Assembly: GCA_049684495.1 (NCBI GenBank) | Contig: JBAVFZ010000117.1 | Span: 1 to 9,456, forward strand | Source: JAFGKK01 sp049684495 | GTDB lineage: Bacteria; Chloroflexota; Anaerolineae; Anaerolineales; RBG-16-64-43 | Direction: 5' to 3' | Length of the DNA stretch: 9,456 nucleotides | Shown: in pieces, positions 1-8,235 of the stretch | Layout of the letters: each line of letters starts with the position of its first letter | Numbering within the stretch: position 1 is the stretch's first letter | Notes under the pieces: model-generated | Databases searched by the model: none | What the model saw: the letters and a program-made list of their open reading frames with translations, nothing else | Told to the model about the DNA's origin: nothing | Made by a program: the position numbers and the translations under genes

Positions 1-80
1 GGATTGACAGGATTTTTCACGATTTACAGGATTTTAAATTTTAATTTTAATATCCTGTCAATCCAGTGAAATCCTGTCCC
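1..80. repeat. AT-rich dispersed-type repeat with 13-bp inverted repeat
   Basis: GGATTGACAGGAT at 1-13 is repeated as its exact reverse complement ATCCTGTCAATCC at 52-64. Two further copies of the core word occur, ACAGGAT at 26-32 and ATCCTGT at 71-77, giving four copies in 80 bases, two in each orientation. The middle (33-50) is almost pure A/T. No ORF lies here. The element begins at the window edge, so it probably extends to the left. It is far more AT-rich than the genes beside it and looks like an intergenic repeat family, but other copies cannot be seen from this window. Confidence 0.6.
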
Positions 81-118
81 TGCATTTCTTCACTTCCCAT
101 CAATCCGGATCCCTCTTA

Positions 119-147
119 TCCACAAAGCGACTCGGCGATGATACAAT
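119..147 (+). promoter_or_regulatory. Possible sigma70-type promoter for the ABC1/UbiB gene
   Basis: TCCACA (119-124, four of six matches to TTGACA) lies 17 bases upstream of TACAAT (142-147, five of six matches to TATAAT). A transcript from here would start near 154. That is downstream of the ATG at 146 and just upstream of the Shine-Dalgarno-preceded ATG at 170, which agrees with the later start. The -35 match is weak. Confidence 0.4.
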
Positions 148-169
148 GCGGCCGAAACCCGGAGGCCGG

Positions 170-1861
170 ATGACTGCATCCCGATTGCGCGTCCGCTACT
201 GGCGGATCATGTACTTCTTCACCGGCGCCACCGCCGGTTTTATATTTTGGGAGCTGTTCCTCCCGAGCATCGGCCTGCGCGCGCTCACCCGCCGCACCCG
301 CTCCGGCCGGTTCCGGCGCATCGCGGCGGACTTCCGGTTGCTGGCGATCCAGATGGGCGGCCTGATGATCAAGGTCGGCCAGTTCCTCTCCAGCCGCCTG
401 GATGTGCTCCCGCCGGAGATCACCCAGGAACTCGCCGGTCTGCAGGACGAGGTTCCCCCTGAAAAATTCGAAGATATGCGCCGGATTGCGGAAGCGGAGC
501 TGAACTCCCCCCTAAGCGCAAAATTCGACGCGTTCAATGAGCAGCCGCTGGCCGCCGCGTCGCTGGGCCAGGTGCACCGGGCGCGCCTGTGCGCTCAACC
601 GAATGAAGACCAGGCCTACTGCGACGTCGTGGTCAAGATCCAGCGTCCGGACATCGACAAGCTGATCGAGGTGGATCTTACCGCGCTGCGCCAGGTCGGC
701 GGCTGGCTGGAACACTACCAGCCGATCCGCCGGCGGGCCGACGTGCGCGCGCTGATCGAGGAGTTCGCCGCGACCGTCCACGAGGAAGTGGATTACCTGG
801 CCGAGGGGCGCAACGCGGAAACCTTCGCCGAGTATTTCAAGGATGATCCCAAAGTGCACGTCCCGCGGGTGGTGTGGAGCCACACCACCCGGAGGGTGCT
901 CGTGCTCGAGGATGTGTACGCGATCAAGATCACCGATTACGCCGCCATCACCGCGGCCGGAGTCGACCGGGCCGAGGTGGCGCGCGTGCTGTTTGACGCC
1001 TACCTGAAGCAGATCTTCGATCACGGATTCTTCCACGCCGACCCGCACCCGGGCAACCTGTTCGTCACGCCGTCCTCCGCTCCGGCCGGCGGGGAAAAGC
1101 GCAACTGGCGGCTCACCTTCGTGGATTTCGGGATGGCGGGCCGCGTTCCGGAAAATTTGCGCGCCGGGCTGCGGGAGATCACGGTGGGGATCGGGACGCG
1201 CGACGCAGCCCGTTTGGTCCGCGCCTTCCAGACCCTCGGGATGCTTCTGCCGGACGCCGACACCAAGGGAATCGAGCGGATGAGCGAGCGGATGTTCGAA
1301 ATGTTCTGGGGAAAATCGATGTCTGACCTGCGCCAATTCAGCCATGAAGACATGCACCGCTTCGCCGGCCGCTTCCAGGACGTGATGTACAGCATGCCGT
1401 TCCAACTGCCCCACAACCTGCTCCTGCTGGGGCGGACGGTGGCGATCCTCTCGGGGATGTGCACGGGCCTGGATCCGGAATTCAACCTGTGGAATCAGAT
1501 CGCCCCGTATGCTTCGAAACTGATCTCGGAGGAAGGGGGATCCACATGGCGGGTCGTGCTGGACACGCTGGGGGAGCTGGTGAAGGAACTGGCGGCGCTT
1601 CCCTCGCGGGCGGGGCGCGTGCTGGAGAAGATCGAACGCGGCGAGATGAACGTGCAATCCCCGCGGCTGGAGCGGCGGATTCGCCGCCTGGAAAATTCCG
1701 TCAACCGGCTCGACGGGAGCGTGATCTTCGCGGCGCTCTTGCTGGGCGGGGTGTTGCTCGTGGATGCCGGCCGGACCGTTGCGGGCGGAGCGCTGATGGC
1801 CGGCTCCCTGGTCCTCTTCCTCTGGATATTAATATCCGGCCGCAACGGGCCTGCGGATTAA
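170..1861 (+). CDS. ABC1/UbiB/AarF family protein-kinase-like protein
   Basis: This is an atypical kinase-like ATPase of the UbiB/ADCK family. UbiB is linked to ubiquinone synthesis in proteobacteria, and homologues elsewhere are tied to isoprenoid lipid handling at the membrane. Family marks are in order, numbered from the ATG at 170. The KxGQ motif KVGQ is at 68-71, followed by LSSR and LPPE. The Ala-rich loop that replaces the usual Gly-rich loop is AAASLGQVH at 128-136. The VVVK lysine is near 156, the catalytic-type loop HADPHPGN at 289-296 and the metal-binding DFG at 319-321. Two hydrophobic helices near residues 518-556 give the usual C-terminal membrane anchor. Length (563 aa) is normal. 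The ATG at 170 is preferred because GGAGG lies 4 bases before it (161-165); the in-frame ATG at 146 has none. The gene stands alone with no quinone genes in view, so the exact substrate is unknown. Family assignment is near certain, and the orthologue name is left open. Confidence 0.95.
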   Translation: MTASRLRVRYWRIMYFFTGATAGFIFWELFLPSIGLRALTRRTRSGRFRRIAADFRLLAIQMGGLMIKVGQFLSSRLDVLPPEITQELAGLQDEVPPEKFEDMRRIAEAELNSPLSAKFDAFNEQPLAAASLGQVHRARLCAQPNEDQAYCDVVVKIQRPDIDKLIEVDLTALRQVGGWLEHYQPIRRRADVRALIEEFAATVHEEVDYLAEGRNAETFAEYFKDDPKVHVPRVVWSHTTRRVLVLEDVYAIKITDYAAITAAGVDRAEVARVLFDAYLKQIFDHGFFHADPHPGNLFVTPSSAPAGGEKRNWRLTFVDFGMAGRVPENLRAGLREITVGIGTRDAARLVRAFQTLGMLLPDADTKGIERMSERMFEMFWGKSMSDLRQFSHEDMHRFAGRFQDVMYSMPFQLPHNLLLLGRTVAILSGMCTGLDPEFNLWNQIAPYASKLISEEGGSTWRVVLDTLGELVKELAALPSRAGRVLEKIERGEMNVQSPRLERRIRRLENSVNRLDGSVIFAALLLGGVLLVDAGRTVAGGALMAGSLVLFLWILISGRNGPAD

Positions 1862-1882
1862 GCTATCTTCCAGTAAATGAAA

Positions 1883-1905
1883 CCGCCCCGCATGCCGCGG
1901 GGCGG
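1883..1905. terminator. Stem-loop between convergent genes
   Basis: CCGCCCCGC (1883-1891) pairs perfectly with GCGGGGCGG (1897-1905) around a 5-base loop. It lies 21 bases past the stop of the ABC1/UbiB gene and 12 bases past the stop of the converging small gene. There is no long T run on either side. On the minus strand the stem is followed by TTTCATTT, so termination is more plausible for the small gene. It may serve both. Confidence 0.6.
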
Positions 1906-1917
1906 CGAAGGCAAGCT

Positions 1918-2145
1918 TCAGCTTTTATTCTTTTCGTCCATCCGTTTGACCGTCTCGTCGATCATGCTGCGGAAGGCGAGCAGCATTTCCCGGCGGGCTT
2001 GACGCCCGTGCTCTCCTACTCCCGACGGGAACATGGCTTCGAAGGCCTTCCGCATCTCTTCGTGAGCCGCCTTGGCATGCGTCCGGACTTCCTCGGGAAT
2101 TGCTTCTCCGAAGGGTTTGTGTTGATGTTCGGTTGGTTCGGCCAT
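1918..2145 (-). CDS. Small helical hypothetical protein, 75 aa
   Basis: I do not recognise a named family. The product is 75 residues, strongly charged and almost entirely predicted helix after residue 15, with no signal peptide, membrane segment, cysteines or tryptophan. It starts with a His-containing polar stretch (EHQHKP, residues 6-11). The rest is Arg/Lys/Glu-rich, with hydrophobics spaced as in amphipathic helices (for example MLLAFRSMIDETVKRM in the C-terminal half). There is a Gly-containing break at PSGVGEHG, which suggests a two-helix hairpin. The gene is well supported by GAGGTGAT just upstream of the ATG and by a near-consensus promoter immediately before that. Its transcript leader would be only about 20 bases. 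It runs convergently to the ABC1/UbiB gene. It is probably a free-standing, separately regulated small cytoplasmic protein, function unknown. Confidence 0.8.
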   Translation of the reverse strand: MAEPTEHQHKPFGEAIPEEVRTHAKAAHEEMRKAFEAMFPSGVGEHGRQARREMLLAFRSMIDETVKRMDEKNKS

Positions 2146-2165
2146 AGTTCATCACCTCGCTTGGT

Positions 2166-2193
2166 TTAATAATTATAGCGCGGAAATTATTAA
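2166..2193. promoter_or_regulatory. Inverted repeat over the -10 box, candidate operator
   Basis: TTAATAATT (2166-2174) and AATTATTAA (2185-2193) are perfect 9-base inverted repeats separated by 10 bases. Half-site centres are 19 bases apart, about two helical turns, the usual geometry for a dimeric repressor. The repeat overlaps the -10 box and most of the promoter spacer of the 75-aa gene, so a bound protein would block it. Part of the symmetry could simply reflect the AT-richness of a promoter. Confidence 0.4.
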
Positions 2194-2201
2194 TATATCA
2201 A
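2172..2201 (-). promoter_or_regulatory. Sigma70-type promoter of the 75-aa protein gene
   Basis: On the minus strand TTGATA (plus positions 2201-2196) is followed after 18 bases by a perfect TATAAT (plus 2177-2172). Transcription would begin near 2165, about 20 bases before the ATG whose first base is 2145, with GAGGTGAT in between. This is the best promoter match in the window. Confidence 0.75.
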
Positions 2202-3178
2202 AAGAAGGGGCGGAATCCGCTTTTCCCCCTATTTCCAGGGATCCGGGCCGGTCCGTTTCATTAATGGGCTTTCAAAGAGCGATGCGGGCACCCAAGCTAT
2301 AAGTATGCAATTTAAAAACCACCGGAATTTCTCCAGAGGTCTTCTTGGGCAGCAGGACTAGCACACGCTTCGCATTCCTGTTGCCATAAAAACCAAAACC
2401 GACGGCAACAGGCTCGTCCCAACAGACGACTTTCCGGCATGGCGGGCCCGGCGAGCGGTCACGGGCGCCGATACGACCGATTGTCTTTTGGGCGGTCACA
2501 GACCCCGTCGGGCGAGGGGTTGTGGAGGGTGCATCCCACCCCGCGGGAAATGACCGGTACGCGAGTTGGCAGGGAACTCTCCAAAGCAGTAGAATGGTTG
2601 GGCAATGGTCATCCAGGGGGCAAAGAGAATATACATGCCAAGCAGCCCCGGCGGTCAGAATTCCATGGAGACGTTGGCCGCACCGGACGACACTTCCGCC
2701 CACTCGAAATCGTGAGAGCGCTTGACGAAGCGCATTTTGCCAAGGAAGCAATGCCCGCCATCGGGAGTTTACCGGAAGACATCGATGCCATCTTCTTTAT
2801 TCCCGCCCCCCTCCGGGCTGCAGATATGGAAAGACCAAGCCGGGCACCAATTCGCTTCAGCACCCCGACGGGAGCATCCTGTCCCAATACTCCATCGGTG
2901 TTTGTCAGCGTTGCGTCCGGCCTGGTAAAAGTCGAAAATCCGTCAACCCGCTTGGCTCGCCATACCTTCCAGGGAGTCCAGCCGGCTGACTTGCCGATAG
3001 AGACGGCCGACTTCCTTGCTCCCCTCACCCCGAAAACGGCGCAGGTGTTCGGTCTCATTATTCTGGACGATCTTCCAGGCCGGGCTGACACGATCACCCG
3101 CTAAATATCCGCCATTGCAACGAACCCTGAAGGCGATTGCCGTTTACAGGGTCCGGGCTGCGTAGAAAGGAATATACG
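2202..3178. other. About 1 kb without a convincing gene
   Basis: Several frames are open here but none has a recognisable domain or a Shine-Dalgarno at its start. Plus-strand frame 2439-3104 is fully open. The minus-strand frame in exact codon register with it (from about 3140 down to 2661) also reads like protein, but is broken by TGA at 2943-2945, TAA at 2770-2772 and TGA at 2661-2663. Another minus frame ends at 2272 with a plausible hydrophobic C-terminal stretch (RVLVLLPKKTSGEIPVVF). The pattern fits either one rare gene with shadows, or an old decayed gene on the minus strand. No terminator, tRNA or repeat was seen inside it. Confidence 0.4.
2439..3104 (+). CDS. Questionable hypothetical ORF, 221 aa
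   Basis: This is an uninterrupted frame of 221 residues starting at ATG 2439. There is no ribosome binding site before the ATG, and I recognise no domain, signal peptide or membrane helix. Composition is rich in Arg, Pro and Gly in the first half, which is typical of out-of-frame translation of GC-rich DNA. The last third is more protein-like (for example FLAPLTPKTAQVFGLIILDD near the C-terminus). Third-position GC over the 3' part is about 65 percent by my count. That does not differ clearly from the antisense register, so codon statistics do not settle the strand. It ends 74 bases before the HAMP-GAF gene. It may be a real orphan gene, but I lean towards a spurious frame over a decayed region. 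Confidence 0.25.
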   Translation: MAGPASGHGRRYDRLSFGRSQTPSGEGLWRVHPTPREMTGTRVGRELSKAVEWLGNGHPGGKENIHAKQPRRSEFHGDVGRTGRHFRPLEIVRALDEAHFAKEAMPAIGSLPEDIDAIFFIPAPLRAADMERPSRAPIRFSTPTGASCPNTPSVFVSVASGLVKVENPSTRLARHTFQGVQPADLPIETADFLAPLTPKTAQVFGLIILDDLPGRADTITR

Positions 3179-4255
3179 ATGGGTCATAGTATTCGTGGGC
3201 GATTAATCCTGATTTTCATAGGCCTGGCTATCGGACCCCTGTTGGTGATCGGGATCATCCTGGCCTGGCTAAGCTATACCTCGCCGCAGCAGCAAGCCCT
3301 CAACATAGTGATCGTCACGTTGATCCTGGTTGTTGTGACGGCAGGCATCGCCGGAACGTTGGCCCTGCTGATCGTGCGCCGGATTATCCAGCCCATCCAG
3401 GCCCTAACCGAGACCGCCGGAGCGATTGGCGCCGGCGACCTGACCCCGCGGGCCCTGATTACTTCCGATGATGAGATCGGCATACTGGCCGGCACTTTCA
3501 ACAGCATGGCCAGGCAACTGCGCGACCGGATCGGGACTCTGGAACACCGTGTGGCGGACCGCACGAAGGCCCTGGCCACTTTCCGCGAGGTCAGCCGCCT
3601 CTCTATCATCCTGGATGAAAAGCGGTTGGCGGCGGAAGTCGTCGAGCAGGTTAAGCATGCCTTCAATTACTACCACGCGCAGATTTTTTTCTACGACAGA
3701 GCCGGTGAGAACCTGGTCATGGCCGGCGGCACCGGGGAAGTCGGTCAAATTTTACTGGCCGACGGGCACACTATCCCACCGGCGAAAAGCCCGGTGGGAC
3801 GCGCCGCGGAGTCCAATACGGCGGTCCTGGTAGGAGACACCTCGCAGGACCCCAACTGGCTGCCGAACCCTTTGTTGCCCAAGACAAGGTCCGAACTCGC
3901 GGTGCCGATTGCAGCGGGAGATCAGGTGCTGGGCGTGCTGGATGTGCAGCATTACATAATCAACGGCATGACCCAAGCGGATGTCGACCTGTTGCAATCG
4001 ATCGCCAGCCAAGTGGCCGTCGCGGTGCGCCACGCCCGTTCCTGTACCCAGATCCAGCAGCAGGTCGAGCGGGAAGCCCTGATCGCCTCCATCGGCCGGA
4101 AGATCCAGGAAACCACAACGGTCGAAAACGCCCTGCAAGTTACGGTACGCGAACTTGGATGCGCGCTTGGTTCCAGGGAGATGCGCGTTGTGCTGTCCGC
4201 ATCCACGCCAGCCGGTCCGGCGGAAGCGGAATTCCGGCCGGGCGGCGACGATTAG
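3179..4255 (+). CDS. Membrane HAMP-GAF sensor protein without output domain
   Basis: The product is 358 residues from the ATG at 3179, chosen because AAAGGA lies 7 bases upstream; the frame is open back to a TTG at 3137 but nothing supports starting there. Two membrane helices (about 8-31 and 43-66) are separated by only about 11 residues, so there is essentially no external sensing domain. A HAMP linker follows (about 67-120, with the DDEIGILAGTFNSMA core), then a short coiled coil (116-135). A complete GAF domain spans about 133-285 (SELAVPI and GVLDVQ strands, then the DVDLLQSIASQVAVAV helix). The tail (about 297-341, VEREALIASIGRKIQ onward) resembles the linker and start of the next GAF unit in multi-GAF kinases. 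No histidine kinase, receiver, GGDEF or methyl-accepting region is present, so it must signal through a partner. It is first in a close cluster with ParA and a second GAF gene. GAF ligand unknown. Confidence 0.88.
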   Translation: MGHSIRGRLILIFIGLAIGPLLVIGIILAWLSYTSPQQQALNIVIVTLILVVVTAGIAGTLALLIVRRIIQPIQALTETAGAIGAGDLTPRALITSDDEIGILAGTFNSMARQLRDRIGTLEHRVADRTKALATFREVSRLSIILDEKRLAAEVVEQVKHAFNYYHAQIFFYDRAGENLVMAGGTGEVGQILLADGHTIPPAKSPVGRAAESNTAVLVGDTSQDPNWLPNPLLPKTRSELAVPIAAGDQVLGVLDVQHYIINGMTQADVDLLQSIASQVAVAVRHARSCTQIQQQVEREALIASIGRKIQETTTVENALQVTVRELGCALGSREMRVVLSASTPAGPAEAEFRPGGDD

Positions 4256-4292
4256 CAATTCATGCGCAGCCGATAGGGGAAGAGGATTGGAA

Positions 4293-5081
4293 ATGCCGTA
4301 CGTGATTGCGATCTGTCATCAAAAAGGCGGGGTGGGCAAGACCACGACAGCCCTGGCCCTGGGCGCCTGTTTTGTGGAGCGGGGAGTCCGGACGCTGATG
4401 GTCGATCTCGACCCGCAGGCCAACCTGACCTTCAACAGCGGGTTGGAACCGGACAAGGTCCCCTTCTCCATCGCCGAGGTGCTCACGGGAGAGGCCGCCC
4501 CGGCCCAGGCGGTAATGGAATCCAATCTGCGGGGACTGGATATCATCCCGTCGAATGACTCGATGCTCGACATCGGCCGCCGGTTGTACCAGATGCCGGG
4601 CTACGAATTCCTCCTGCGCCGGGCACTACAGGAACGCGCTTTGAAGGATTATGCGGTCGTGTGGCTTGACTGCCCGCCTTCCGTCGGACCGCTGACCATC
4701 AACGCCCTGACGGCGGCGGATCTTCTGATCGTTCCCACCCAATGCGAATATTATTCCATCCAGGCGTTGACGGATGTGTTCGAACTGGTCAGCGTCATAC
4801 GCGACCGGACCAATCCGCCGCTGGCCTACCGCCTGCTGGTCACCATGTTCGACGGGCGCGGAAAATTCCATGCGACCATGCTGGAACAACTGCGGGAATA
4901 TTTCCAGAAGGGATTATTTGGCACCGTGATCGGATTCGACACGAAATTGCGGGAAGCCCAGGCCGCCGGGCTCCCCATCACGATCCACGCCCCGCAAAGC
5001 CGCGGCGCGGGCCAGTATCGGCAGTTGGCCGAGGAGTTATCCCCCTATGTCTCCAAGAAGCCGCAAGTACAAACGGATTGA
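4293..5081 (+). CDS. ParA/Soj-family ATPase, orphan (no ParB nearby)
   Basis: This is a 262-residue ParA/MinD-superfamily P-loop ATPase. Such proteins dimerise on ATP binding, coat nucleoid DNA or membrane, and are released when a partner stimulates hydrolysis, thereby segregating DNA or spacing protein cargo. The deviant Walker A KGGVGKTT is at 11-18 with signature Lys11. Walker A' MVDLDPQANLT is at 36-46 and Walker B VVWLDCPPS at 122-130. The PTQCEYYSIQAL stretch and the GVIGFDTKLREA-like C-terminal region are typical of chromosomal ParA/Soj. There is no N-terminal helix-turn-helix as in plasmid type Ia ParA and no MinD-type C-terminal amphipathic tail. The start at 4293 has AGAGGA upstream. 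It begins 37 bases after the HAMP-GAF gene and overlaps the next gene by 35 bases, so the three are probably co-transcribed and the last two translationally coupled. No ParB or parS is visible, so cargo positioning is likelier than chromosome segregation. Confidence 0.93.
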   Translation: MPYVIAICHQKGGVGKTTTALALGACFVERGVRTLMVDLDPQANLTFNSGLEPDKVPFSIAEVLTGEAAPAQAVMESNLRGLDIIPSNDSMLDIGRRLYQMPGYEFLLRRALQERALKDYAVVWLDCPPSVGPLTINALTAADLLIVPTQCEYYSIQALTDVFELVSVIRDRTNPPLAYRLLVTMFDGRGKFHATMLEQLREYFQKGLFGTVIGFDTKLREAQAAGLPITIHAPQSRGAGQYRQLAEELSPYVSKKPQVQTD

Positions 5082-5559
5082 AGCGCTCTTTTCCAAAGCC
5101 CAACCGTCCGCTCCGGATTCCCCGTTGCGGGCCGCGGCGAAGGCGCCGGCACCCGGGACCCCGGCGGAAGACCTGACGGGGCGAGCGGAGGAAACGCAAG
5201 CGCAACCGTCGGCGGAGGATACCCATTCTGGATCGGTCGTTCCACCGACTTCCGTATCACCCGCCGGCGGCCGGCAGGATTTTCTGAATGGTATCGACCG
5301 CGGGCGGAAGATGGGTTTTGCCTTCGACCACGGGAAGGTAACCTCCTTGGAGGAAACGCCCCCGCCTCTACCCACAAATGGCTTGTTTGTGCCGTTGATG
5401 GTTTCCGGGACAATGGTCGGGACAATCCAAGGCGCCGGGAACGAAGCGGCCTGGACGGCGCAGGAAATCGAAATCGTCAGCGCCGTTGCCGTACAACTGG
5501 CTCGACACCTCGAAAGCATGCGTCTCTTGGAACAGGACGAAAAGCACACCCAGGAATAG
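5047..5559 (+). CDS. Small protein with basic N-terminus and partial GAF domain
   Basis: The product is 170 residues. The N-terminus is basic (MSPRSRKYKR, then IEALFSKAQ), followed by an Ala/Pro/Glu-rich, probably disordered linker (about 18-75). A C-terminal half-GAF spans about 88-158: the MGFAFDHGKV strands, the FVPLMVSGTMVGTIQG strands, and the WTAQEIEIVSAVAVQLARHL helix typical of GAF units in multi-domain kinases. The N-terminal half of a GAF fold is missing. GAGGAG lies about 10 bases before the ATG, inside the end of parA, and the genes overlap by 35 bases. In ParB, McdB, MinE and TlpT-like partners a basic N-terminal peptide stimulates the ATPase. By analogy this protein may be the ParA partner, which is inference. 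Alternatively it is the remnant of a longer sensor: after TAG 5557-5559 the frame stays open for 20 codons to TGA 5620-5622. The GAF relationship is fairly sure, the role is not. Confidence 0.75.
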   Translation: MSPRSRKYKRIEALFSKAQPSAPDSPLRAAAKAPAPGTPAEDLTGRAEETQAQPSAEDTHSGSVVPPTSVSPAGGRQDFLNGIDRGRKMGFAFDHGKVTSLEETPPPLPTNGLFVPLMVSGTMVGTIQGAGNEAAWTAQEIEIVSAVAVQLARHLESMRLLEQDEKHTQE

Positions 5560-5704
5560 GAAATTGCGGCCGAATTGAGCTCCATCACCTCGACCGTATT
5601 CGACCCCGACCGCCCGGGATGACGGACCGGCGCGGCGCAAACGGCCTTCCTCCACGGCAAAACACACCCAAATTCACCACACCGGCTCATCACCCGTTTC
5701 GGGG

Positions 5705-5734
5705 TTGACCATACCCCGGCCAGGGATGCATAAT
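5705..5734 (+). promoter_or_regulatory. Sigma70-type promoter of glutamine synthetase III
   Basis: TTGACC (5705-5710, five of six) and CATAAT (5729-5734, five of six) are separated by 18 bases. Transcription would start near 5741, about 39 bases before the chosen ATG. A short inverted repeat, CGGGG (5700-5704) and CCCCG (5714-5718), flanks the -35 box and could be a regulator site or chance in GC-rich DNA. I see no clear NtcA, TnrA or sigma54 site. Confidence 0.55.
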
Positions 5735-5779
5735 CATTGAATACCAGCCGGAAAACACAATAAAACAATGGAGGCCATG

Positions 5780-7873
<2,094 letters not shown>

Positions 7874-7916
7874 ACCAGATCCCCCGCAAACCGCCATCCA
7901 ACGGCGGGTGAAGATC

Positions 7917-7960
7917 AACAAAAAAGGGGTAAGGCCTGAAAACCTTACCCCTTTTTTGTT
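7917..7960. terminator. Strong bidirectional Rho-independent terminator
   Basis: An 18-base perfect inverted repeat (7917-7934 with 7943-7960) encloses an 8-base loop, CCTGAAAA. The stem core is GGGGTAAGG/CCTTACCCC, with six A on the left and six T on the right, so it forms a hairpin plus U run on either strand. It lies 44 bases after the glutamine synthetase stop. Confidence 0.93.
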
Positions 7961-8235
7961 TCACTTGCCGACTCGGGGAGGACCGCCAGGATCAGCCGAG
8001 CCAGTTCTTCCAGCGCGGGTCCCGCTACGTAAGGATGTCTTCCATAACGCGTATAGAGATCGCCGGCCGGCCGTTGGCTCCTTAGCGGATAGAGATGTAT
8101 CCATGCAGATATGATAATTTTCAAAACGACCGGGGCAGGCGCCCCCCCGATCCCTCCTTTCCATTCCAACAATGTACAATAGAGCCTATCAAATACCGGT
8201 CGCGGTTTTTCCATCCTTCTTTGGAGGCGGTAAAA
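7961..8235. other. Intergenic stretch with possible minus-strand gene fragment
   Basis: No confident gene lies here. A minus-strand frame from a TTG at 8124 down to TAA at 7947-7945 would encode about 59 residues with a protein-like helical end (GPALEELARLILAVLP). It has no Shine-Dalgarno, and its stop lies inside the terminator stem. It may be a remnant of a lost gene or chance. TACAAT near 8174-8179 could be a -10 box for the gene at 8236, but I see no convincing -35. Confidence 0.3.

Noticed and set aside
146..169. Upstream ATG for the ABC1/UbiB gene
   Set aside because: It has no Shine-Dalgarno, and the ATG overlaps a candidate -10 box; GGAGG points to the ATG at 170.
512..1657. Long minus-strand open frame of 381 codons
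   Set aside because: It lies wholly antisense to the clear ABC1/UbiB gene and gives His/Arg/Gln-rich low-complexity protein with no domain. It is a shadow of GC-rich coding DNA.
2272..2751. Minus-strand frame of 159 codons
   Set aside because: Only the last 40 or so residues look protein-like, the rest is unconvincing, and there is no ribosome binding site. It is described within the gene-poor region rather than called.
2609..3097. Minus-strand frame of 162 codons starting with GTG
   Set aside because: It has no Shine-Dalgarno, an Arg/Ser/Ala-rich composition typical of a shadow frame, and no domain.
4155..4292. N-terminal extension of ParA
   Set aside because: It overlaps the end of the HAMP-GAF gene and is Cys/Arg/Pro-rich. 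The Walker A motif sits at the expected distance from the ATG at 4293, which has its own AGAGGA.
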